Positions 19,647-28,960 are shown, counted from the first letter of the stretch. The stretch: DNA of 64,000 bases from Oceanobacillus oncorhynchi (GCF_000821065.1 NZ_CDGG01000001.1:1984001-2048000), one strand, 5' to 3'. Translations and numbers: made by a program. The notes: a model not told the origin generated them from the sequence alone.

Positions 19647-20672
19647 ATGGGAAGAGGGACTGGTAGGATGAAAGTGACGATATATGATGTAGCAAAGGAA
19701 GCAAATGTATCTATAGCAACTGTTTCAAATGTAATCAATAAAAAAGGGAGGATTGGTGAAAAAACAAGAAAACGGGTTTTTGAGGCAATGGAGGAATTGA
19801 ATTATGAACCCAATGTAATTGCATCTGCATTAATGGGCAAGCAAACGAAAACAATTGGTCTACTTATTCCTGATTTAGCTAATCCTTTTTTTTCAGAACT
19901 GGCAAGAAGTATTGAAGATCGCAGTCATGAGCTTGGCTATAATATTGTAATTTGCAGTACAGATTATCAAGAAGATAAAGAGGATAAATATATCGGCTTA
20001 TTAAAACAAAAAAGAGTAGATGGCTTTATATTTGCATCTGGTTTTGAAAAGCTGTCAAGAGTGGAAGAATTAATGAAAGAAGATATCCCCATAGCTATTG
20101 TAGCCAGAGATTATCCCAATTTTTCGGTTAATGCTGTAGTAATTGACGATTATATGGGCGGTTATATAGCTGCGGAACATTTAATTGAGAAAGGCCATAA
20201 GAAAATCAGTGTGGTTGCAGTGGATATATATAGTAACCGGGAAAGAATACGCGGTTTTAATGATGCTCTGTCCAAGCATCATTTGCAAATCGCCCAAGAA
20301 ATTGATTTTATCGGAGAAATAGAAAAAAATCATATGGATGTCGGCAGAAAAGTGGCGGAGAGATATCTCCAATGTGAAGATAGAGCTACTGCTATGTTTG
20401 CTTGTAATGATTTATTGGCAATTGGAGCCATTCAAGCGGCGAAACAAGCAGGTTTAAAAGTGCCGAAGGATTTGTCGGTTGTTGGGTTCGATAATACGAA
20501 TATAGCATCAATTGTTGACCCGCCATTAACCACTGTTTCACAGCCTATACAATTAATGGGACGAGAAGTGATGGATTTAATTATCTCTGTGTTTAAAGGA
20601 GAAAGAGAGGATAATGTACGTGTGACATTGACACCTACATTAGTTGAAAGAGAATCAACAAGTGAATTATGA
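19647..20672 (+). CDS. LacI-family transcriptional repressor
   Basis: A 341-residue LacI/GalR protein. The N-terminal helix-turn-helix reads VTIYDVAKEANVSIATVSNV, the hinge follows at NYEPNVIASALMGK, and the sensor domain begins TIGLLIPDLANPFFSEL. The C-terminal PPLTTVSQP block is typical. ATG at 19647 with AAAAGGA 9 bases upstream; an internal ATG at 19668 is possible. It is the first gene of the second inositol cluster, and a repeated AAGCGCTTAA palindrome before itself and the cluster genes is probably its operator. The inducer is unknown but should be an inositol or pathway intermediate. Confidence 0.92.
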   Translation: MGRGTGRMKVTIYDVAKEANVSIATVSNVINKKGRIGEKTRKRVFEAMEELNYEPNVIASALMGKQTKTIGLLIPDLANPFFSELARSIEDRSHELGYNIVICSTDYQEDKEDKYIGLLKQKRVDGFIFASGFEKLSRVEELMKEDIPIAIVARDYPNFSVNAVVIDDYMGGYIAAEHLIEKGHKKISVVAVDIYSNRERIRGFNDALSKHHLQIAQEIDFIGEIEKNHMDVGRKVAERYLQCEDRATAMFACNDLLAIGAIQAAKQAGLKVPKDLSVVGFDNTNIASIVDPPLTTVSQPIQLMGREVMDLIISVFKGEREDNVRVTLTPTLVERESTSEL

Positions 20673-20675
20673 ACA

Positions 20676-20716
20676 TCAAAAAATGAATGCAGCAAGAAGC
20701 TATATTCATTTTTTGA
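20676..20716 (+). terminator. Terminator of the lacI-like gene
   Basis: CAAAAAATGAAT / ATTCATTTTTTG perfect stem. It ends at the -35 box of the next promoter. Confidence 0.85.
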
Positions 20717-20745
20717 TTGACTTATTGTGTTCTAATGAATACAAT
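20717..20745 (+). promoter_or_regulatory. Sigma-A promoter of the second inositol cluster
   Basis: TTGACT, a 17-base spacer, then TACAAT. The operator at 20762 lies just downstream, where a bound repressor would block transcription. Confidence 0.75.
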
Positions 20746-20761
20746 AGAAATATAAAATTTG

Positions 20762-20777
20762 GATAAAGCGCTTAATC
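20762..20777. promoter_or_regulatory. LacI-type operator
   Basis: GATAAAGCGCTTAATC, palindromic around AAGCGCTT, 16 bases after the -10 box. Confidence 0.8.
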
Positions 20778-20885
20778 AATAGTGAGAGGTTGTACAAATG
20801 TCTTGTATCACAATTGTATGAATTTCTTGGCTGCAACTAGAATCTACATTGAAATTGGAAACGCTTTATTTAAGGAGGGCTAATT

Positions 20886-21713
20886 ATTAATAGAAATAAA
20901 ATTGGAATTTGTCTATGGTCCTTGCCAATTGAAGGCCCTTATGGCTGTAAACTAGCTGCTGAGCTGGGATTAGAAGGTATCCAGCTGGAATTGGGTTCAT
21001 ACGAAAAGAATTTTCCTTTATCAAAAAAGAGTGTTCAAGAAGCATATCTTGAAGCTGCGGAGAAGTATAATATTTCCTATCCATCGATAGCGGTAAGGAT
21101 TACAGATGATTATAGTATTACTGATTCAAAAGAATCAAAGAGCAGGAAAATCATAATGGAAGCGGTCGAAAAAGGAATTGATACTGCAAAAGCAATGAAT
21201 ATTCCGGTAGTGATGATACCTACCTTTGAAAAAAGTGAGATAAAAACAGATTCTGATTTCCAAAAGGTCGTAGAAGTATTTAAAACTATATGCGATTATG
21301 GGTTAGCAAAAGGAATTACAATAGCTGCTGAAAACGCACTTTCTGTAGCTGAAACACAACAATTATTTGAAAGAGTGGGTAGACCTAATTTACAGCTTTA
21401 TTTTGACACACAGAACTACTATTTAAATAAAGGCTATGAAACTCCCAAAATGATTAAAGATTTAATTCCTTTGTTTTGCAATCAGCTTCATGTAAAAGAT
21501 GGAAAAGACAAAGATCTGAGTGGTGCTCTACTAGGAGAAGGAGACACCGATTTTTATGCATCTATAAAGGAGTTAAAGAAACATCATTATGCTGGCTGGT
21601 ATATGATAGAGAATTATTACAATCAAAAGCCATTGTCAACCCTTCATGATGATCCAGTAGAAATCCTAAAAAAAGATGTAGGTATACTTAAAGAAGCTAT
21701 AAAAAATCATTAA
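20886..21713 (+). CDS. TIM-barrel sugar isomerase/epimerase with apparent ATT start
   Basis: A sugar phosphate isomerase/epimerase-family protein of about 275 residues. Homology-like sequence starts NRNKIGICLWSLPIEGPYG, the first barrel strand, but no ATG, GTG or TTG precedes it in frame. The ribosome binding site AAGGAGGG ends 6 bases before ATT at 20886, exactly where a start codon should be; a TTG at 20922 would delete the first strand and has no site. Likely metal ligands lie in IAAENAL, YFDTQNY, QLHVKDGK and MIENYY. First structural gene of the LacI-regulated cluster; substrate unknown, perhaps a keto-polyol or pentulose phosphate. Confidence 0.75.
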   Translation: MNRNKIGICLWSLPIEGPYGCKLAAELGLEGIQLELGSYEKNFPLSKKSVQEAYLEAAEKYNISYPSIAVRITDDYSITDSKESKSRKIIMEAVEKGIDTAKAMNIPVVMIPTFEKSEIKTDSDFQKVVEVFKTICDYGLAKGITIAAENALSVAETQQLFERVGRPNLQLYFDTQNYYLNKGYETPKMIKDLIPLFCNQLHVKDGKDKDLSGALLGEGDTDFYASIKELKKHHYAGWYMIENYYNQKPLSTLHDDPVEILKKDVGILKEAIKNH

Positions 21714-21761
21714 TTTTTAACCGCTGATTCTATATTAATAATAAAAAATGAAGAAATATCA

Positions 21762-21790
21762 TTGACTTATTTGGTTTAAGTGAATAAAAT
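21762..21790 (+). promoter_or_regulatory. Sigma-A promoter before the PFK-like gene
   Basis: TTGACT, 17-base spacer, TAAAAT; nearly the same layout as the promoter at 20717, with the operator 11 bases further on. Confidence 0.7.
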
Positions 21791-21801
21791 AAATACTATA
21801 A

Positions 21802-21817
21802 GATAAAGCGCTTAATC
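21802..21817. promoter_or_regulatory. LacI-type operator
   Basis: GATAAAGCGCTTAATC, identical to the operator at 20762. Confidence 0.8.
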
Positions 21818-21841
21818 AAAATGTGAGAAGGGGAGAAATAA

Positions 21842-23044
21842 GTGTCTTTTAATACGATGATTGTTCAATCTGGCGGTCCGACAGCTGTTATTAATAATTC
21901 ATTAATCGGTATAGTAGATGGTTTAACAAATCATTCATTCGATGGAGAAATTTATGGGGCTGTCGGGGGAATTTATGGTCTTTTACATGAAGATTTTATT
22001 TCTTTATCTTCTTTATCAGCCAGTGAACGTTACCAATTACGTTGGACTCCCGGGGCAGCTCTTGGAACCTGGCGTCATAAATTGATAGAAGCAGATTTAG
22101 AAAAGATTATCCAGGTTTTAAAAAAGAATCAAATCAGATATTTTTTCTACATTGGCGGAAATGGTTCTATGAATGTTGCAAAAATGGTAGATGATGCAGC
22201 AAAACATGCAGGCTATGAACTAATCGTTATTGGAGTTCCAAAGTCCATTGATAACGATTTGATTGGGACGGATCACACTCCGGGATATGGTAGTACAGCG
22301 AAATTTTTGGCTACATCCGTGCTTGATGTCAATATGGATATGATTAGTTATCCAGAAAGTAATGGAGTTACTATTATTGAAACGATGGGAAGGCATACGG
22401 GTTGGCTTGCTGGTGCTTGCTCTTTGGCTGAAGATTATTTACAGGGAAACAGTCAATTGTTGATTTATATTCCAGAAGTTCCTTTTCACATGGAAACATG
22501 TTTAGAAAAACTCACCAATGCTCACAAGGAAAAAAGAAATACAATACTCGTTGCAGCAGAAGGAATTCGAAAAGAAAATGGACAGCTGGTATGTGACGAT
22601 TTGGCTTATGATGCATTAGGGAGGCCGAAATTAGGAGGGGTATCTTCTTATTTAAAAGATACCATTGAAGAACAGGCTGATATTAAAGCACGCTATATGA
22701 CAGCCAGTGTGTGGCAAAGAAGCAGTATGACACTTGCTTCTAAAACAGATGTAGATGAAGCTTACAAACTGGGAATTCATGCTGTTTTATTGGCTCATGC
22801 TGCATACAGCGGTGTTATGGTAGGGTTGAAGAGAGAGGAAAGTGACGAGGATTACGATGTTTCCTATCAAAAGATACCTTTATCGCAAGTAGTTGGCAAA
22901 GAAAAGTTTATTCCGGAAAATTGGTATAATCAGAAAGAAAATACAATGAAAAAGGAATTTAAATCCTATGCTTCTCCAATTATTCAAGGAGAGATGGTTG
23001 TTCCTATGAAGGAAGGCCTTCCAATTTATCAACGAGTTATTTAA
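21842..23044 (+). CDS. 6-phosphofructokinase-like (PPi/ATP) kinase
   Basis: A 400-residue phosphofructokinase-family protein, longer than bacterial ATP-PFK (about 320) and similar in size to PPi-dependent enzymes. The nucleotide-site motif is GGNGSMN rather than GGDGS, and the substrate motif is GVPKSIDNDLIGTDHTPGYGS. Lys in PKSIDND is typical of PPi-PFK, but Gly in GGNGS is typical of ATP enzymes, so the donor is ambiguous. Other blocks: IIETMGRHTGWLAG and the C-terminal AYKLGIHAVLLAHA. GTG start after AGAAGGGGAG. In this cluster it may phosphorylate sedoheptulose-7-P, fructose-6-P or a keto-sugar acid. Confidence 0.85.
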   Translation: MSFNTMIVQSGGPTAVINNSLIGIVDGLTNHSFDGEIYGAVGGIYGLLHEDFISLSSLSASERYQLRWTPGAALGTWRHKLIEADLEKIIQVLKKNQIRYFFYIGGNGSMNVAKMVDDAAKHAGYELIVIGVPKSIDNDLIGTDHTPGYGSTAKFLATSVLDVNMDMISYPESNGVTIIETMGRHTGWLAGACSLAEDYLQGNSQLLIYIPEVPFHMETCLEKLTNAHKEKRNTILVAAEGIRKENGQLVCDDLAYDALGRPKLGGVSSYLKDTIEEQADIKARYMTASVWQRSSMTLASKTDVDEAYKLGIHAVLLAHAAYSGVMVGLKREESDEDYDVSYQKIPLSQVVGKEKFIPENWYNQKENTMKKEFKSYASPIIQGEMVVPMKEGLPIYQRVI

Positions 23045-23058
23045 TATTTTTGTCGTAT

Positions 23059-23074
23059 GATAAAGCGCTTAAAC
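23059..23074. promoter_or_regulatory. LacI-type operator
   Basis: GATAAAGCGCTTAAAC, 15 bases after the PFK-like gene and 31 bases before the next start. It may be an internal operator of the operon. Confidence 0.75.
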
Positions 23075-23104
23075 ATAAATGGCTCGAGGAAAGGTAGTGA
23101 TGAA

Positions 23105-24103
23105 ATGAAAAAGGTACGCTGTGCTGTTATCGGTGTGGGCAGGCTGGGTATTGTTCATGCAAAAAATATTCAAACTGGTGTTAAAGGAGCTGAAGTGGTT
23201 GCTGTTGCAGCTTCGAGAATAGAAAGTGCTAAGAGAGCTGCTGAAGAGCTAGGGATTTCTCGATGGACGAATGATTTAAAGGAAATATTTGAAGATGAAA
23301 ATATTGATGCAGTCATTATTGTTACTCCAACAAATACACATGCAGATTTAATTATTCAGGCAGCAAGAAGCAAGAAACATATTTTTGTAGATAAACCGGT
23401 GACAGAAACGCTGGAGCAGGCATCTGAGGTAATCAAAGAAGTGAAAGAAAACGGTGTATACTGTCAGGTTGGCTTTATGAGAAGGTTTGACCCGGCCTAC
23501 GTGGCTGCGAAATCTCGTATTGTAAATGGAGATATTGGTCAGCCGCTATATTTCAAAGGAATAAGCAGAGATCCAGGCTCTCCGCCGGAATCTTTTATCA
23601 AAACTAGCGGAGGTATATTTATAGATTTAAATATTCATGAATACGATATTGCGAGATTTTTAATTGGAGATGAAGTGAAATCCGTGCAATCATTTGGAGA
23701 AGTGCTCGTCCATCCTTTTATGAAGAAGTATGAGGATGTAGACCAGTCTATTTCGGTATTAAATTTTCAGAATAAAGCCGTTGCACAAATAGAAGGAAGC
23801 AGAAATTCCAGCTTTGGCTACGATGTTCGCGGCGAAGTGGTTGGTACAGAAGGGTCTATTCAAATTGGTTCTCTGCAGCACCATAACAATATTATATTAC
23901 AAGACAACAAAAGCTATCATGATAATATTCCTGATTTTATCACAAAATTTGAAGACGCTTTCTTAGAAGAAGTAAAGCATTTTATTGAGTGTATTCAAAA
24001 TCAAGTGAAACCTATCGTGGATGAAGTAGATGGAAAAAAATCTTTAGAGGTATCTATTGCGGCGACAGAGTCATTTAAAAAGCAAGAAATTGTTTACTTA
24101 TAG
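23105..24103 (+). CDS. Inositol 2-dehydrogenase-like (Gfo/Idh/MocA)
   Basis: A 332-residue NAD-dependent dehydrogenase. Rossmann motif VIGVGRLGIVHA; VDKPVTETLEQA carries the catalytic lysine, with Asp in place of the usual Glu before Lys-Pro; then VGFMRRFDPAY and FIDLNIHEYDIARFLIG. ATG 23105 matches homolog N-termini and follows AAAGGTAGTG. It is most like the enzyme at 27902-28936 and belongs to the scyllo/myo-inositol dehydrogenase group. It sits just upstream of iolD, so it probably makes a keto-inositol for the IolE step. Confidence 0.87.
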   Translation: MKKVRCAVIGVGRLGIVHAKNIQTGVKGAEVVAVAASRIESAKRAAEELGISRWTNDLKEIFEDENIDAVIIVTPTNTHADLIIQAARSKKHIFVDKPVTETLEQASEVIKEVKENGVYCQVGFMRRFDPAYVAAKSRIVNGDIGQPLYFKGISRDPGSPPESFIKTSGGIFIDLNIHEYDIARFLIGDEVKSVQSFGEVLVHPFMKKYEDVDQSISVLNFQNKAVAQIEGSRNSSFGYDVRGEVVGTEGSIQIGSLQHHNNIILQDNKSYHDNIPDFITKFEDAFLEEVKHFIECIQNQVKPIVDEVDGKKSLEVSIAATESFKKQEIVYL

Positions 24104-24116
24104 GGAGGAATGAAAA

Positions 24117-26021
24117 ATGGAATCTATTCAATATGCAAATGAAAGCGTTGAAGTAAAACCGCAAACAATTCGACTTACCATGGGACAAGCTTTGTTAAAA
24201 TTCCTTGACAATCAATATATTGAATTCGATGGAGAAGAACGAAAATTTATCAAAGGGATGTTTGGTATTTTCGGACATGGAAATGCGACAGGCCTAGCAG
24301 AGGCATTAGAAAGACAGGAAAGTAATCTGCCTCTTCTTCAAGGGAAAAATGAACAGGGGATGGTACATGCTGCAACGGCATATGCAAAGCAAAAAAATCG
24401 ACTGGAGATTTTTGCGTGTACCACATCTATTGGTCCAGGGGCTTTAAATATGGTAACGGCAGCAGGAACAGCTACGGTTAATCGTATCCCAGTACTTCTT
24501 TTACCTAGTGATAATTTTGCTACCAGGCAGCCTGACCCGGTTTTACAGCAAATTGAAAACCCATCGGATTATACCGTTTCTGCTACGGATGCCTTTAAGT
24601 CGGTAAGCAGATATTGGGACCGGATCGTTCGTCCGGAACAGCTGATGACAGCGGCAATTAATGCGATGCGCGTTTTAACAGATCCAGTTGAAGCAGGAGC
24701 AGTTACGTTAGCACTGCCACAGGATGTTCAGGCAGAAGCTTTTGATTACCCAGCTGAATTCTTCAAAAAACGTGTTCATGTAATAGAAAGAAGAACACCG
24801 AGTGAAGTAACGCTTGAACGGGCAGTTGAATTAATTAAATCGAAGAAAAAACCTTTTATTATCGCTGGCGGCGGTACGCACTATTCATTCGCTGCGGAAG
24901 CGTTAAAGCAGTTTGCAGAAAGATTTGAAATCCCTGTTGGGGAAACACAGGCAGGCAAAAGTGCTATTGCATGGAACCATCCATTAAATATGGGAGGAGT
25001 TGGAGCAAATGGTTCCAAAGCATCTAATGTACTCAGCAAAGATGCAGATTTAATTATTGCAGTTGGAACAAGGCTTACGGATTTTTCAACATCATCAAAA
25101 GTAGCTTTTCAAAATCCAGATGTTGCGTTTCTAAATATTAATGTCAGTTCCTTTGATGCAATGAAAATGGAATCTCAGCTGCTGGTGTCAGATGCTAAAA
25201 CAGCATTAAATCAATTAGGGGAACAATTACAGAAAGCAAATTACAAAACGGCTTATGATGAAAATGAGCTGACCAGCTTAAAAGAAGCTTGGGATAATGA
25301 AGTAGATCGCTTATTTAATCTGAAAAGTGAAGAAGGATTAGAGCAGTCTCAGGTAATAGGGGAGCTTAATCAATTTATTGATGAGAAGGATATTATCACA
25401 TGTGCAGCTGGCAGTCTTCCAGGAGATTTACTGAAGCTGTGGAGAAGTAAACATCCGAAAACCTACCATATGGAGTATGGCTTCTCAACAATGGGATATG
25501 AGGTCCAGGCAGCACTGGGTATTAAAATGGCTGAACCGGAACGGGAAGCCTACACCTTGGTTGGTGATGGAAGTTATTTGATGATGCATTCAGAGCTTGT
25601 AACCAGTCTTCAAGAAAAACAAAAAATCAATATTATTTTATTTGATAACCATGGTTTCCAATGTATTCATGGATTGCAGGTAGGGCAAGGAAGTGAAGGG
25701 TTCGGAAATGAATTCCGCTACCGGGAAACTTCCACGAATCAATTAAGCGGTGATTATATGGAAATAGATTTTGCCGCACATGCGAGAAGTTTAGGGGCAA
25801 AAGGATATACAGTCAATACCGTAGAAGAACTCCGCGATGCATTGAAAAAAGCAAAACAGGATACTATATCTACTTTGATTCATATTAAAACACTTCCTAG
25901 TAAAGTGGAGGCCTATGATTCATGGTGGCGACTAGGTGTTGCAGAGGTTTCAAATAGTGAATCTGTAAAAAACGCCTATGAAAATATGGAAGAAAAATTG
26001 AATCAAGCAAGAAAATACTAA
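24117..26021 (+). CDS. iolD: Trihydroxycyclohexane-1,2-dione acylhydrolase IolD (second cluster)
   Basis: A 634-residue thiamine-diphosphate enzyme (B. subtilis IolD is about the same length) that hydrolytically opens the diketo-inositol ring to 5-deoxy-D-glucuronate. The N-terminal domain has LTMGQALLKFLDNQYIEFDG and the ThDP-activating glutamate in QGKNEQGMVHAA. The C-terminal cofactor domain has VGDGSYLMMHSELVTSLQ and ILFDNHGFQCI. RBS GGGAGGAATG. A homolog serves the classical operon at 52256-54172. It is followed by iolB and iolE homologs, so this cluster can make DKG by itself. Confidence 0.93.
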   Translation: MESIQYANESVEVKPQTIRLTMGQALLKFLDNQYIEFDGEERKFIKGMFGIFGHGNATGLAEALERQESNLPLLQGKNEQGMVHAATAYAKQKNRLEIFACTTSIGPGALNMVTAAGTATVNRIPVLLLPSDNFATRQPDPVLQQIENPSDYTVSATDAFKSVSRYWDRIVRPEQLMTAAINAMRVLTDPVEAGAVTLALPQDVQAEAFDYPAEFFKKRVHVIERRTPSEVTLERAVELIKSKKKPFIIAGGGTHYSFAAEALKQFAERFEIPVGETQAGKSAIAWNHPLNMGGVGANGSKASNVLSKDADLIIAVGTRLTDFSTSSKVAFQNPDVAFLNINVSSFDAMKMESQLLVSDAKTALNQLGEQLQKANYKTAYDENELTSLKEAWDNEVDRLFNLKSEEGLEQSQVIGELNQFIDEKDIITCAAGSLPGDLLKLWRSKHPKTYHMEYGFSTMGYEVQAALGIKMAEPEREAYTLVGDGSYLMMHSELVTSLQEKQKINIILFDNHGFQCIHGLQVGQGSEGFGNEFRYRETSTNQLSGDYMEIDFAAHARSLGAKGYTVNTVEELRDALKKAKQDTISTLIHIKTLPSKVEAYDSWWRLGVAEVSNSESVKNAYENMEEKLNQARKY

Positions 26022-26049
26022 GTTTTAGATAGAATGAAGGAGGATAATT

Positions 26050-26862
26050 ATGTCAGAATTATTAGTAAGACCAAAACAAACACCAGAGGCGGATGGAAGT
26101 GTTATTAAGGTATCTCCGGAAGATGCTAGATGGGGATACGTTGGATTTGAAGTGTATCAGCTGCAGGAAGGACAATCTTTTACGAAAGAAACAGGAGATA
26201 GGGAAATAGCAGTTGTACTGCTCTCTGGTAAAGCAGATGCATCAACTAATTCAAATTCCTGGGACAATATCGGTCAAAGAACGAGTGTATTTGATGATTC
26301 TCCTGCATATACCGTTTATGTGTCATCTAATGATCAGATTAATTTAAAGGCACTTACAGATTTAGAAATTGCTGTGTGCTCCGCTCCAGGGAAAGGAACT
26401 TATGAAGCACGGTTGATTACACCGGAAGATGTGGCGGTAGCAAGACGCGGTTACGGAAGTTTAGAAAGAGAAATTCATAATATTTTACCTGCAGATAAGC
26501 CGGCAGACAGCCTATTTATATTTGAAGTATTCACACCGGAAGGGAATTGGTCCAGCTATCCGCCGCATAAGCATGATCAGGAAAAACTGCCTGAGGAAAG
26601 CTATCTGGAGGAAACATATTATCACCGTACCAATTCTCCAGAAAATGCTTTTGCAATTCAACGTGTTTATACGGATGATAAATCACTCAATGAAACAATT
26701 GTTGTAAAAGATGGTGATTTGGTTCTTGTGCCAAAAGGGTACCACCCTGTTTCGAATCCACCAGGATACAAATTATATTATTTGAATGTGATGGCTGGTC
26801 CAGTTCGCGAATGGAAGTTTACCAATGATAAAGACCACGAATGGTTGTTGGAGAAAAATTAG
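26050..26862 (+). CDS. iolB: 5-deoxy-glucuronate isomerase IolB (second cluster)
   Basis: A 270-residue double-cupin protein that converts 5-deoxy-D-glucuronate to 2-deoxy-5-keto-D-gluconate (DKG). Metal-binding residues are in SSYPPHKHDQ, EETYYHR and the late VPKGYHPV block; NVMAGPVREWKFTNDKDHEWL ends the protein, as in IolB. RBS AAGGAGGATAATT. It lies 28 bases after iolD. Its homolog in the classical operon is at 55280-56098. Confidence 0.93.
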   Translation: MSELLVRPKQTPEADGSVIKVSPEDARWGYVGFEVYQLQEGQSFTKETGDREIAVVLLSGKADASTNSNSWDNIGQRTSVFDDSPAYTVYVSSNDQINLKALTDLEIAVCSAPGKGTYEARLITPEDVAVARRGYGSLEREIHNILPADKPADSLFIFEVFTPEGNWSSYPPHKHDQEKLPEESYLEETYYHRTNSPENAFAIQRVYTDDKSLNETIVVKDGDLVLVPKGYHPVSNPPGYKLYYLNVMAGPVREWKFTNDKDHEWLLEKN

Positions 26863-26873
26863 ATATGATAGGG

Positions 26874-26899
26874 GGCTGCCTCTAAATGAACAGGCAGCC
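26874..26899 (+). repeat. Hairpin between iolB and iolE of the second cluster
   Basis: GGCTGCCT / AGGCAGCC stem with a 10-base loop and only a weak T run. It may be a partial terminator or processing site that lowers expression of the following genes. Confidence 0.5.
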
Positions 26900-26934
26900 T
26901 TCATCTAATTTTGGTTAAGAAAGGAAGGTAAATT

Positions 26935-27873
26935 ATGAGCTTAGAAAAACTGCCATTTCAATTGGGAATTCATCCAATAAATTGGGTTGGTGAGGATGTC
27001 TTAGAGCATGGAGATTTTTATACGTATGAGCAAGTCATGTCCGAGATATCCGCCTTAGGATTTAAAGGTACAGAAGTAAGCAGAAAATTCCCCGCAGCTA
27101 AGCAAGATCTGAAACAAGCGCTTCAACAGCACGGCTTACAACTGACAACGCAATGGAAATCTGTGTTGTTCTCAGATCCAAAGCGGCATAAAGAAGAGTT
27201 GAATGCTTATCGGGAGCATGCAGCGTTTTTAAAGGAGTTTGGCTGTAAAGTGATTAGTACAGCTGAGATTGGCGGTTCCATACTGAATCAGGATCCACGG
27301 CGCGGTCAGGATGAAACAGATGTAAAACGTTTGGACGAAGACGGCTGGAAATACTTTGTGGAAGGACTGCATCAAGCAGGTCAAATTGCCAAGGATAATG
27401 ATATGGATCTCGTTTACCATCATCATGCAGGAACAGTAGTGGAACAGCCGGAGGAAATTGCTAAACTGATGGACATGACAGATGAAAATCTTGTGTCGCT
27501 TCTTTACGATACGGGACATGGCTATTATGGCGGAAATGACCCGTTGACGCTTTTAGAAACATATTTCCATCGGGTTAAATATGTTCATTTAAAAGACGTA
27601 CGTCAAGAAGTTTTAAACCAAGCTAGAGCAGAGAAATTTCCTATTAGGAAGTGTATTCGAAGCGGAATGTTTACAGTGCCGGGAGACGGTGTGCTTGATT
27701 TTGAGCCGATCTTTGAACTTTTAATCAAAAATAATTATTCTGGATGGGCTTTGATTGAGGGAGAGCAAGACCCAATTGACCATAATCCATATGAATATGC
27801 TAAAAAATCGAAGCAATTCATTCAGGATACAATCGAAAAAATAACCACACCAGATAAAACAAAACATTTGTGA
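26935..27873 (+). CDS. iolE: Inosose dehydratase IolE-like (second cluster)
   Basis: A 312-residue TIM-barrel enzyme expected to dehydrate 2-keto-myo-inositol to the diketone used by IolD. Motifs: GIHPINWVGED at the start, [53 protein letters not shown] and LIEGEQDP. These match IolE ([28 protein letters not shown]) closely enough to assign the family, but identity to the IolE at 51331-52236 is clearly moderate. RBS GAAAGGAAGG. Confidence 0.87.
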   Translation: MSLEKLPFQLGIHPINWVGEDVLEHGDFYTYEQVMSEISALGFKGTEVSRKFPAAKQDLKQALQQHGLQLTTQWKSVLFSDPKRHKEELNAYREHAAFLKEFGCKVISTAEIGGSILNQDPRRGQDETDVKRLDEDGWKYFVEGLHQAGQIAKDNDMDLVYHHHAGTVVEQPEEIAKLMDMTDENLVSLLYDTGHGYYGGNDPLTLLETYFHRVKYVHLKDVRQEVLNQARAEKFPIRKCIRSGMFTVPGDGVLDFEPIFELLIKNNYSGWALIEGEQDPIDHNPYEYAKKSKQFIQDTIEKITTPDKTKHL

Positions 27874-27901
27874 TGAAATGACAGCAGGGAGGATGAATCA
27901 A

Positions 27902-28936
27902 ATGAAAGAGGTAATTCGTTGCGCAGTACTAGGGCTGGGAAGATTAGGATACTGGCACGCAGAAAATTTAGCATATCAGGTAAAAGGGGCAGAGCTTGTT
28001 ACCGTTATCGACCCATTAGCTGGAAGAGCAGAAGAGGTTGCGAAAGAGCTTGGTGTAAGCAATTGGTCACAAGATCCAGATGTTGCATTTCATGATGACA
28101 CGATTGATGCAGTTGTGATTGTTACTCCAACATCAACGCATGCAGATTTAATTACTCGGGCAGCTAAAAATGGGAAGCATGTTTTTGTAGAAAAGCCATT
28201 AACTCAAGAATTAAGTGATGCTGACAAAGTCATTAACACGCTTCAACAAGAGAATGTATTCTGTCAAGTTGGATTTATGAGAAGGTTTGATCCAGCTTAT
28301 GCGGAAGCGAAGAAAAGCATTGCTGCGGGGGATATTGGAAAGCCGTTATACTTTAAAGCAGCAAGCAGAGATGGAAATGTCCCGCATGAAGAATTTATTA
28401 AACATAGCGGCGGGATTTTCCTGGATGTAGCTATCCACGACTATGATATTGCCCGTTTTTTAATGGGGCAAGATGTATCTTCTGTTCAATCTACGGGAAG
28501 TATTTTACTAGAGTCCAATCAATTTATGGAGAAATATAATGATGTCGATCAAGGCTTAACCTATTTAACCTTTGATGGTGGTGCGACAGGTGATGTTGAA
28601 ACCATGCGCATCGCTCCATATGCTTATGACATCCGGGGAGAAGTTGTCGGGACAGAAGGAGCTATCCAGATTGGTTCGATGCGTTCCACCGATGTAAAAC
28701 TATTAACCAATAAAGGAAGTACCCATGATTTAATTCAGGATTTTCCATCCCGTTTTCAGAATGCTTATTTGTTAGAAATGATTCATTTTATCAGTTCTGT
28801 TCAGCAAGGAAAAACACCAAACTGTACCGCTGCTGATGGAAAGGCAGCTTTAGAAATTGCTTCAGCAGCAACAGAATCATTTCTTTCTGGTAAAAAGGTA
28901 GAGTTAAAGAAAGTTATAGAGAAAACAGTGATTTAA
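27902..28936 (+). CDS. Inositol 2-dehydrogenase-like (Gfo/Idh/MocA)
   Basis: A 344-residue NAD-dependent dehydrogenase with AVLGLGRLGYWHA, the catalytic-lysine motif VEKPLTQELSDA, VGFMRRFDPAYAEA and FLDVAIHDYDIARFL. ATG 27902 has GGGAGGATG 9 bases upstream; the ATG at 27893 abuts the site. It is a close paralog of 23105-24103, probably with a different inositol stereoisomer as substrate. It is the last gene before the hairpin and operator that precede the transketolase. Confidence 0.87.
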   Translation: MKEVIRCAVLGLGRLGYWHAENLAYQVKGAELVTVIDPLAGRAEEVAKELGVSNWSQDPDVAFHDDTIDAVVIVTPTSTHADLITRAAKNGKHVFVEKPLTQELSDADKVINTLQQENVFCQVGFMRRFDPAYAEAKKSIAAGDIGKPLYFKAASRDGNVPHEEFIKHSGGIFLDVAIHDYDIARFLMGQDVSSVQSTGSILLESNQFMEKYNDVDQGLTYLTFDGGATGDVETMRIAPYAYDIRGEVVGTEGAIQIGSMRSTDVKLLTNKGSTHDLIQDFPSRFQNAYLLEMIHFISSVQQGKTPNCTAADGKAALEIASAATESFLSGKKVELKKVIEKTVI

Positions 28937-28960
28937 TATAACTAAAATACAATCTGAGAA

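Noticed and set aside
20855..20870. Catabolite-responsive element TTGGAAACGCTTTATT
   Set aside because: It matches much of the cre consensus but lacks the conserved C near its end; too weak to annotate.
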